5,094 nucleotides of DNA from Deltaproteobacteria bacterium (GTDB lineage Bacteria > Myxococcota_A > UBA796): assembly GCA_002707085.1 (NCBI GenBank), contig PALY01000088.1, forward strand, positions 1-5,094. The letters are read 5' to 3'. Of this stretch, positions 1 through 5,094 are shown one piece after another; within the stretch, counting starts at the first letter, position 1; the number at the start of each line of letters is the position of its first letter. Below the pieces are notes generated by a model. It had not been told where the DNA came from. It saw only the letters and a program-made list of their open reading frames with translations, and made no database searches. Made by a program: the position numbers and the translations under genes.

Positions 1-1949
1 GACGACAAGAGTTTGACGGGGTTGGACCCTGTCAGATCTGCATACCGGCCAGCACCTTCGTGACCGTTACCCATGACTACCGCCACGACATCGTCGCGGA
101 TTCCAGGCGAGGCGAAGTAGCCGACATCAATCGAACCCGCTTCTGTGGTCAGGCGAACGGCATCGCCATCTTCAAGTCCAAGATTCTTGGCTGTCGCGAC
201 ACTGATTTCGGCCCAGGTTCCCCAGACGTTTCCAGATACAGGCTCTGGCATTTCGTGGGCCCAGGGGCGGTTCGCATGACGGCCATCGTATAGGATGTGG
301 TGTGGGAATAGGCTCAACGTGACTTCACCCGGCGCTGTTCCAGCGTCAGGAAGTGCAGTTGCTGGGTTGAACGTAGGCGTGATGCTTTCAACGGTCGTAA
401 AGTAACCACCGGTCTGAACAGATGAACGCCAAAATGAGTCCCAATCACTTGAGTCACTTTTTGGAAAGACGTTCTCTTTCCACCAGTCTTGAAGGAACGT
501 ACGGAAGTCCGCAGCCAGGGGTTCTTCTTCACCCCGTCCGCCCAATGCTTTCCAAAGAGCAAGCAGGACATCACCTGTACTCATGGTGTCTTGAAGGCGC
601 TTCATGGCTGGTTGTTGGAGCGTGTGACGTCCCACCACCGATTCGTTGTCTCCCCAGTTCTCCAGTGTCGTGCCGGGGGGCAGTACAATGGCGTTTTGGG
701 TCAGTGATTCGTTGGGTTCATTAGCGAAGGCAACGACTTGACCCACTTTTGCCAGGGCTTCACTGGCTGCACTTCCGGGGGTCGAGAATACAACGTCGAG
801 TTCGTCAACGAACAGCACACCAATCTTGTCTGCGTTGGCCAACACGGCATTCACATCCGCGTAGTTGGAAATGCCTGCCAGGTTTTGTACCTGTCCAAAG
901 ACGAGGCTGCTGCCGATGTTGCCAGCGACTTCGTTCAAGATGAGAGAGGCAACAGCGGTTGCTTCTTCATTGATGGTCGTCGTTCCACCAGGCATGACGA
1001 TGCTGGTGTTGTAGTTCAACTCATCCACCAATGCGGTGATTCGTTCCATGCTGACACCAGCAGTGCTGATGTTGGCTTCTACATCAATATCTGCGAGCAG
1101 GGCCTTCGCGGGTCCGCTGTAGTTTTTCTTGTCAGCCAAGAGTTTGGCAATGGCAAGTGCAACTCCAGCCTCTGTTCCAGGCGCTGCGGAAAGGTGAATA
1201 TCAGCGTTGACACTGGTGTTCGAAAGTCTGGGTTCAATTGCGTAGAACTTCGAAACGAATCCGCACAAGTCTGGGTCCCGTCCGTCGGCGTATCCGAGAG
1301 CGTGGCTGGGGTCACCCCATGTACTCAGGAAGTCCGCTCCCAGTGAGATCACTGTGTGGGCTTGGTCCAATAGATAGGTGGGAATACCGTCGATGCCAAA
1401 CACTGTCTTGGTCGCAGCACGCAGGGCTTCCTTGCCCAAAGGCTCCCACCGGACAACCGGTGCTTGTAGTGCAGCCATTGTCTGGTCTGTAAGCGCTGCT
1501 GTGGCACCTGTGCGTTCACGGCCAATCCAGGCCACCTGTTTCCCGCTGGCTTGTGCAGCCTTCACTGCTCCAGCAACAGCGCTGATGGCGTCTTCCCATG
1601 TGCTGCTTTGTCCGGCGATGGCCGGTCCAGAAAAGCGGTCTGGGCTGTATGTCGCCTGCAGGTCCACCATGCCTTTAGAACATAAAGAACCTTTGTTGGT
1701 GGGGTGCTCAGGGTTCCCCTCAAGCATAATGATGCGACCTTCTCGGTTCTTCGCAAGCACACCACACCCTGAAGGGCAGGCGGTACATTGCGTGGCGAAC
1801 CAGGTGGCGACACCGGGTACGATTTGGTCCGGAGTCACCACATAGGGCAGCACCTTCTCAATCGGTGTGACAGGGTCGATGGAACACGCCGATGCTGTTC
1901 CAGAGATTCCCAATACTTTTAAAAAATCGCGGCGGTTCAAGTCAGCCAT
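1..1949 (-). CDS. actB: Alternative complex III subunit ActB, molybdopterin-oxidoreductase-like (N-terminal 649 codons; C-terminus outside window)
   Basis: This frame is open from the ATG at 1949 to the left edge, so the protein is partial. It starts with a twin-arginine signal, NRRDFLK at residues 5-11, and a small-residue stretch ending in Cys22 (ASAC) that could be a lipid-attachment site. A cysteine set C55-x2-C58-x3-C62-x27-C90 follows, with GNPEHP between the third and fourth cysteines and CSKG at the fourth. This is the N-terminal 4Fe-4S signature of the molybdopterin oxidoreductase superfamily. LPPGTTLENWGD begins at residue 423. DGRHANRPW begins at 555 and opens the dinucleotide-binding-like domain that runs to the edge. 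ActB proteins usually continue with a ferredoxin-like Fe-S domain, which would lie outside. The family passes electrons from the quinol-oxidising membrane part to haem and acceptor proteins, and characterised members lack molybdenum. It lies 18 bases after actA, the usual ActA-ActB order; a weak GGAAA serves as ribosome site. QrcB or another CISM-family protein is the alternative. Confidence 0.87.
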   Translation of the reverse strand, partial: MADLNRRDFLKVLGISGTASACSIDPVTPIEKVLPYVVTPDQIVPGVATWFATQCTACPSGCGVLAKNREGRIIMLEGNPEHPTNKGSLCSKGMVDLQATYSPDRFSGPAIAGQSSTWEDAISAVAGAVKAAQASGKQVAWIGRERTGATAALTDQTMAALQAPVVRWEPLGKEALRAATKTVFGIDGIPTYLLDQAHTVISLGADFLSTWGDPSHALGYADGRDPDLCGFVSKFYAIEPRLSNTSVNADIHLSAAPGTEAGVALAIAKLLADKKNYSGPAKALLADIDVEANISTAGVSMERITALVDELNYNTSIVMPGGTTTINEEATAVASLILNEVAGNIGSSLVFGQVQNLAGISNYADVNAVLANADKIGVLFVDELDVVFSTPGSAASEALAKVGQVVAFANEPNESLTQNAIVLPPGTTLENWGDNESVVGRHTLQQPAMKRLQDTMSTGDVLLALWKALGGRGEEEPLAADFRTFLQDWWKENVFPKSDSSDWDSFWRSSVQTGGYFTTVESITPTFNPATALPDAGTAPGEVTLSLFPHHILYDGRHANRPWAHEMPEPVSGNVWGTWAEISVATAKNLGLEDGDAVRLTTEAGSIDVGYFASPGIRDDVVAVVMGNGHEGAGRYADLTGSNPVKLLS

Positions 1950-1967
1950 TGTACTTTTCCGTCTCGT

Positions 1968-2690
1968 TTACTTGTGGCAGGTGAGGCAGTCTTTGAGTTC
2001 GGCTCTGCGCAGTTCTGCGCTCGCACCGTAGTTCTCATCGACTTTCGGGTGATCTCGATGGCAATCGAGGCACCAGCCCATTTCAAGGGTGTTGACCCGT
2101 TGGGCCACTGTCATCGTTTCTTGTACTTCACCGTGGCACTCTTGGCAGCTTACGCCGCCGCGAACGTGCCGCTTGTGACTGAAGTAAACAAAGTCTGGAA
2201 GGTCATGCACTTTCTGCCAAGGAATTGGTTTCCCAGACTCGTAGTACTCGACCAACTTCTCAAGCTCAGGTCTGTCTTTCGTGCTGATGTTCTTGTGGCA
2301 GTTCATGCACGTGTTCGTTTCCGGGACACCTGCATGAATCGAGCGTCGAGCGCCCGAATGACAGTACTCACAGTTGATCTGCAGCTCACCAGCGTGCAGT
2401 TTGTGAGAGTAGGCAATGGGTTGTTCCAGCAACGGTGCATTTTCCACCGAGCCGTACGCCACTTGGCCTTCTAGTTTAGGAATCAACTCGTAGGGCTGAA
2501 GTGGAAACAACTCGTCTTTCGACGGGTCGGCACCAGATGGCCCCGCGGGTATGAATTCACGTAGATCAAATGAAGAACTTTCTTCTGCAGGTTGGTCTTC
2601 TGCATGACTGTCGCTCACCACCCACCCGAGGGTGAGTGCTGCAGAGATCAGCATCGTGAAAAACAACATTGTGCGGGCTTGCGATCGCAT
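1968..2690 (-). CDS. actA: Alternative complex III subunit ActA, exported pentahaem cytochrome c
   Basis: The 240-residue product has a Sec-type signal peptide: basic start, hydrophobic core at about residues 8-25, probable cleavage after SHA at residue 30. It carries five CXXCH haem-attachment sites, starting at C107, C128, C182, C207 and C235. Paired SHKLH (95-99) and SHKRH (171-175) segments offer distal axial histidines, giving the duplicated look typical of class III/NrfH-like multihaem modules. Five haems and a position directly before actB match ActA of alternative complex III, which accepts electrons in the periplasm for onward transfer to an oxidase or soluble carrier. The 30-60 region after the signal is acidic and low in structure. 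The ATG at 2690 is supported by the signal peptide and by GGGAG ten bases upstream. Met8 is a less likely start because it would lose the basic N-region. The Qrc complex has a related multihaem subunit and is the main alternative. Confidence 0.9.
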   Translation of the reverse strand: MRSQARTMLFFTMLISAALTLGWVVSDSHAEDQPAEESSSFDLREFIPAGPSGADPSKDELFPLQPYELIPKLEGQVAYGSVENAPLLEQPIAYSHKLHAGELQINCEYCHSGARRSIHAGVPETNTCMNCHKNISTKDRPELEKLVEYYESGKPIPWQKVHDLPDFVYFSHKRHVRGGVSCQECHGEVQETMTVAQRVNTLEMGWCLDCHRDHPKVDENYGASAELRRAELKDCLTCHK

Positions 2691-2695
2691 GGTGG

Positions 2696-2708
2696 ACGGG
2701 TCTCCCGT
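2696..2708 (-). promoter_or_regulatory. Small hairpin overlapping the actA ribosome binding site
   Basis: On the coding strand the sequence ACGGG-AGA-CCCGT forms a perfect five-pair stem with a three-base loop. The only plausible Shine-Dalgarno sequence for actA, GGGAGA at 2706-2701, sits in the left arm and loop. The spacer from it to the ATG at 2690 is about ten bases. If it folds, ribosome access to actA could be reduced. The structure is seen directly; any regulatory role is inference, and a stem this short may have little effect. Confidence 0.4.
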
Positions 2709-2713
2709 TTGTG

Positions 2714-2794
2714 CCCCCCAGACTAATGTTTTGGACGTACCTCTTCAACCTCACGCGCCCGTGCGAGTTCACATACTATGGGTACTTTGGGGGG
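2714..2794 (-). repeat. Inverted repeat of homopolymeric arms in the actA upstream gap
   Basis: CCCCCCA at 2714-2720 and TGGGGGG at 2788-2794 are perfect seven-base complements separated by 67 bases. They lie in the 157-base gap between the lipoprotein gene and actA. If both arms are in the actA leader they could pair into a long-range stem. Between them, at 2750-2767, lies a weaker imperfect palindrome with a four-base loop, one wobble pair and one mismatch. I found no convincing -10/-35 pair in this gap, although a promoter for the act operon is expected here. The arms could also be chance G and C runs. Confidence 0.3.
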
Positions 2795-2847
2795 TGCGTG
2801 GTCTTTGGTAATGCGCTTTCATCGTAAATAGTTCGCATTTTTTTACA

Positions 2848-3870
2848 TTACAGACTTTGTGTGACTGTGTGCTGACCAATTGCGTGTGTGCCAGATATTG
2901 TCACCCCTTCGATTGCGTTTCGGGATGGGTCGAGCGGAATCCAGACTGCATCAGCGCTGCACTCCATGCGCATCGTGCCCAATTCAATCGCAGAAGTCGT
3001 CAGGATTTCAGCAGCAATCGTATCGGGCGCAGTCCCGTCTGGCTGTGGTTCGATTTCTGTGCCTGCACTTCGGATGTAATCACCGCCATCTCCACCATCT
3101 TGATCTTCGAGCAGCAGGTCGAAGCGGCGAATCGCGGAAACCCCGTGACCGCTCCACTCCAGGGCGCTGGTTAGCCCTGACTGTTCGCTGTTTGGCGGTG
3201 TGTGGGCAAGATCCTGTTGTCCGCTAAAGGTTACGGTTTCACTGCTTGAAAGACCCGAAATTGCACTCCAGTACACCACTACATCCGCTTGGGCATGAGG
3301 GATTGCGCTGTTCATGTCGTCTCGATCACGACCTCCCCAGCGCAGGTGGGCTGTTGCTGTAATTTCTCCAACGCCTGTTTGTTCGACACTCATGCCGAAC
3401 CCCTTTGATGTGTACCCAAGGGCTGGGTCGTAGTCCTCAGGGTAGTCCTCAGACTGTTCTGTGTCGGTATTGATTTCGAAACCACGGAGTACAACGAGTT
3501 GGAAATCTTCTCGGTCGGCAAAGGATGTGGCTGTAGCGACTCCTTCAGGACCCACCGTCATAGATGTCTCTCCATGTTCGACTTCGATCACGTTGCCCGT
3601 GATGTGTTGCTGATGGATGCGAAAGTTGACATCATCCGACCATGTTTCACCGGTCGACCAACTGCCGCCCACCATTCCAGACTCTGCCTCTTCCCCTTCG
3701 CCAGCTTTGACTTGAATCAATGACAGGCGATGAGAAAGAAAGCCCCATGTGTGGTTCCAGCCAGACCATATGGTGTGTGTGGGACCCTCGATTGCAACCG
3801 GAGAAGCGGTGTCTGTGGCCTTTCCGGTACAGCCAGCCATTAATATTGACAGTAAAAAGATTTTGTTCAT
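2848..3870 (-). CDS. Putative lipoprotein of unknown function
   Basis: From the ATG at 3870 the product has 340 residues. An in-frame TTG at 3876 would add two residues and is less likely. A short lipoprotein signal, lysine then a hydrophobic core ending LMAGC, places the lipid cysteine at residue 14; methionine at the -3 position is an acceptable but uncommon lipobox variant. Thr at +2 argues against inner-membrane retention, so outer-membrane attachment is likely. A T/D/S-rich linker (KATDTASP) follows. The rest is rich in S, T, G, D and E with alternating hydrophobics, suggesting a beta-rich exported domain. Two acidic inserts stand out: EDYPEDYD at about 142-149 and EDQDGGDGGDY at 255-265, the latter resembling an acidic metal-binding loop. 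The only other cysteine is near 304. I recognise no family. It starts 18 bases after the upstream gene's stop, so the two are probably cotranscribed; it has no strong ribosome site. Confidence 0.8.
   Translation of the reverse strand: MNKIFLLSILMAGCTGKATDTASPVAIEGPTHTIWSGWNHTWGFLSHRLSLIQVKAGEGEEAESGMVGGSWSTGETWSDDVNFRIHQQHITGNVIEVEHGETSMTVGPEGVATATSFADREDFQLVVLRGFEINTDTEQSEDYPEDYDPALGYTSKGFGMSVEQTGVGEITATAHLRWGGRDRDDMNSAIPHAQADVVVYWSAISGLSSSETVTFSGQQDLAHTPPNSEQSGLTSALEWSGHGVSAIRRFDLLLEDQDGGDGGDYIRSAGTEIEPQPDGTAPDTIAAEILTTSAIELGTMRMECSADAVWIPLDPSRNAIEGVTISGTHAIGQHTVTQSL
3430..3453 (-). repeat. Twelve-base tandem duplication inside the lipoprotein gene
   Basis: GTAGTCCTCAGG at 3430-3441 is followed directly by GTAGTCCTCAGA, eleven of twelve bases identical. 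In the coding frame it gives S-E-D-Y-P-E-D-Y, a duplicated acidic EDY unit within a longer acidic stretch. The unit is a multiple of three, so the frame is kept. This looks like a recent in-frame slippage duplication in a surface loop. A shorter nine-base near-duplication at 3083-3100 gives GGD-GGD in the same gene. Confidence 0.75.
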
Positions 3871-3888
3871 GAACAAACGTTAGCCGAC

Positions 3889-4860
3889 TTACCCACCGTA
3901 GTCGCCTTTTTCAGGGCTCCAATCTGGGCTGGGATGCAGCGGGACCCCGGTGATGGGTGTAGGGAAAAGCACTTCTAGTTCCCCCATTTCACTCGTGAAT
4001 AACTCCGCTCCTACAGTCCATTCGACCTTCGCGAATTTAGTGTTGTAGCAGTAGCTTTCTTTGCCGTCTGGGTGTGCGTACCGTAGACCGACATAGTCAG
4101 AGAGTTCGGTCGTCATTTTGAGAGAGTGCGGCCCGTGTTTAAACTCCCATGAAGTCGGGGTGACACGCGCTCCGCCCAGCCAATGAGTTGGGCGGTTTAG
4201 TTGTACATCGGGGCTGCGAGAAACAATGGTTGAAAGGAAAGGGGATTGAATCAGCCCCAACATTCGTATCTTGGCGCTAAAGCCATCCACTGTGCGCTGT
4301 TGTTTGTCCTTCCATATATGGCAGTTTCCATAAGCATAGGTGTGGGCATGCTCTGTTCCCCAGTTGTGACCACGCAATCCCACCCAATCATTGATCTCGA
4401 TTTTGGTGTCTCCCACAGTGATGCTGCCGTTGAAGAGCAAATTGGGCGCAGGGCTAATGGCCTTCTTTTTTGGGAACCCGGCCGTATACATCCAATCCCA
4501 AGGGAAATGGAGGAGAGGCGGAGTTGAATCGGTGAGTTCCAAGTTCCACTCAATATCGGCAATGCTGCCTTCCGCATGAGATGGTTGCAGGGAAATGCCC
4601 TGTGTTTGGATTCGGATGCTTTTGTTGTCCAGCGACAGGTGGGGCCATGAAACAATGCGTTTTGCTACTTGTGGTGTTCGACCTTTCTCAAACAAGATGA
4701 CCCAAAACTCTCCGATCCCATCGTTCTTTCGGGGTCTGAGTAAGTTGTGTTTGATCCATAGACCTTGTGTTCCATCGGGGCTATTTGCTTTGAGGTAATG
4801 GGATTCGTAGATGCCATCTTTGTGTGTACATACGATGTGTTCCCAAGCTTCACGACTCAT
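3889..4860 (-). CDS. Conserved protein of unknown function with GHNWG block, tentatively AttH/CrtC lipocalin-like
   Basis: The product is 323 residues with no signal peptide or membrane segment, so it is probably cytoplasmic. Visible blocks are GLWIKHNLLRP at 33-43, an aromatic run HFPWDWMY at 118-125, G161-LRGHNWGTEHAH ending at 173 followed by YAYGNCHIW, W228-LGG, and YAHPDG with CYNTKFA at about 261-277. It is rich in tryptophan, histidine and alternating beta-type segments. A conserved histidine-asparagine-tryptophan-glycine stretch after a beta-rich N-terminal half recalls the DHNWG-type motifs of the AttH/CrtC (carotenoid hydratase, tocopherol cyclase-like) lipocalin group, whose members act on hydrophobic molecules. 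That assignment is by motif memory and is weak. The ATG at 4860 is the first good start, since an in-frame stop lies just upstream; there is no clear Shine-Dalgarno. It heads a probable two-gene unit with the lipoprotein gene and diverges from rsmD. Confidence 0.78.
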   Translation of the reverse strand: MSREAWEHIVCTHKDGIYESHYLKANSPDGTQGLWIKHNLLRPRKNDGIGEFWVILFEKGRTPQVAKRIVSWPHLSLDNKSIRIQTQGISLQPSHAEGSIADIEWNLELTDSTPPLLHFPWDWMYTAGFPKKKAISPAPNLLFNGSITVGDTKIEINDWVGLRGHNWGTEHAHTYAYGNCHIWKDKQQRTVDGFSAKIRMLGLIQSPFLSTIVSRSPDVQLNRPTHWLGGARVTPTSWEFKHGPHSLKMTTELSDYVGLRYAHPDGKESYCYNTKFAKVEWTVGAELFTSEMGELEVLFPTPITGVPLHPSPDWSPEKGDYGG

Positions 4861-4888
4861 TGTGGTGTCCGATTGTTAAAGGCGAAGT
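4861..4888. promoter_or_regulatory. 28-base divergent gap between rsmD and the GHNWG protein gene
   Basis: Two genes start back to back with only 28 bases between their start codons. That is too short for a full -10/-35 promoter plus leader on either side, so the promoters must overlap the opposite gene's 5' coding region or the transcripts have very short leaders. No clear consensus hexamers are visible here. The gap itself is seen directly, provided both start choices are right. Confidence 0.5.
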
Positions 4889-5094
4889 ATGCGGATCACG
4901 GGTGGTCATATGAGGGGGCGAGTTGTCCCAGGTAAGGTTCGGAGTGGGGTGCGCCCTACGTCGTCGCGAGTGCGTGAGGCATTGTTCTCTATGCTGGGTC
5001 AGGATCTGGGAGAAACCACGGTGTTGGATGCGTGTGGCGGGAGTGGTCTTCTGACATTCGAGGCTGTGAGCCGGGGAGCGGTCGTCACCACTGT
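4889..5094 (+). CDS. rsmD: 16S rRNA (guanine966-N2)-methyltransferase RsmD (N-terminal 68 codons; continues beyond right edge)
   Basis: The first 68 residues match the start of RsmD closely: MRITGGHMRGR at 1-11 (family form MRIIGG-x-x-RGR), RPTSSRVREALFSML at 22-36 (family RPT-x-x-RVREALFN), then the SAM-binding motif I, VLDACGGSGLL at 45-55, and FEAVSRGA at 57-64. The enzyme methylates the exocyclic amine of one guanine in 16S rRNA during 30S assembly; its catalytic NPPY motif would lie past the edge. I chose the ATG at 4889 over the in-frame ATG at 4910 because the earlier start restores the conserved MRI-x-GG beginning. AAGG lies about six bases upstream as a weak ribosome site. Motif I reads DACGGSG where DLFAGSG is more common, a mild variation that keeps the essential acidic and glycine residues. 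It is divergent from the GHNWG protein gene. Confidence 0.92.
   Translation, partial: MRITGGHMRGRVVPGKVRSGVRPTSSRVREALFSMLGQDLGETTVLDACGGSGLLTFEAVSRGAVVTT

Noticed and set aside
738..1346. A 202-codon open frame on the plus strand
   Set aside because: It lies entirely antisense to actB, whose reading frame is supported by family motifs on both sides; the translation shows no domain and a composition typical of an antisense shadow.
1378..1845. A 155-codon open frame on the plus strand
   Set aside because: It is antisense to the N-terminal half of actB, including the Fe-S cysteine region; it looks like a shadow of that gene.
1974..2474. A 166-codon open frame on the plus strand
   Set aside because: It is antisense to actA, whose five haem motifs fix the true frame. 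No recognisable motif or ribosome site was seen.
2691..2772. An upstream open frame overlapping the actA start on the minus strand (part of 2566-2772)
   Set aside because: It is out of frame with actA and has no motif; actA has a good signal peptide at its own ATG.
2810..2844. Terminator-like element on the plus strand: AATGCG and CGCATT arms followed by seven T
   Set aside because: The stem is only six pairs with an 18-base loop and there is no plus-strand gene to terminate. On the minus strand, where the lipoprotein gene ends, the T run is on the wrong side.
4251..4655. A 134-codon minus-strand frame inside the GHNWG protein gene
   Set aside because: It overlaps the longer gene in another frame and shows no recognisable domain.
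4910..4912. ATG as an alternative rsmD start
   Set aside because: The in-frame ATG at 4889 adds the conserved MRI-x-GG beginning of RsmD, so the later ATG is probably internal.
1..5094. Mobile element, CRISPR array or tRNA/rRNA
   Set aside because: No terminal inverted repeats, transposase motifs, regularly spaced repeats or cloverleaf sequences were found by eye on either strand.

Overview
The window is gene-dense and looks like the chromosome of a Gram-negative bacterium of roughly balanced base composition. The best guess is an uncultivated deltaproteobacterial/Myxococcota-like lineage. This rests on an alternative complex III (ACIII) operon, a short-signal lipoprotein with a T/D-rich linker just after its lipid cysteine, and the style of the accessory proteins. 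The taxonomic guess is inference; no marker rRNA is present.

Layout, left to right. Positions 1-1949 (minus) hold the N-terminal 649 codons of a Tat-exported molybdopterin-oxidoreductase-like protein, ActB of ACIII, which runs off the left edge. Eighteen bases upstream, 1968-2690 (minus) encodes ActA, an exported cytochrome c with five CXXCH haem sites. A 157-base gap follows, with a small hairpin over the probable actA ribosome binding site. Then come two genes on the same strand: 2848-3870, a putative lipoprotein of unknown function, and 3889-4860, a soluble protein of unknown function with a conserved GHNWG block, tentatively lipocalin/AttH/CrtC-like. They are 18 bases apart and probably form one transcript. 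After a 28-base divergent gap, 4889-5094 (plus) is the start of rsmD, the 16S rRNA guanine-N2 methyltransferase, cut by the right edge.

How they fit together. ActA and ActB are the electron-carrying periplasmic-side part of a quinol oxidase complex that replaces cytochrome bc1. The membrane subunits (ActC, ActF and others) would be expected beyond the left edge. The lipoprotein/GHNWG pair upstream has no demonstrable link to respiration beyond orientation. The 157-base gap suggests that the act operon has its own promoter. rsmD is a housekeeping gene and marks the boundary.

No RNA gene, CRISPR array, insertion sequence or clear mobile element was seen, and no gene-free stretch exceeds 157 bases. 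The least explained content is the two-gene accessory unit at 2848-4860. I found no convincing evidence of a wholly new system.
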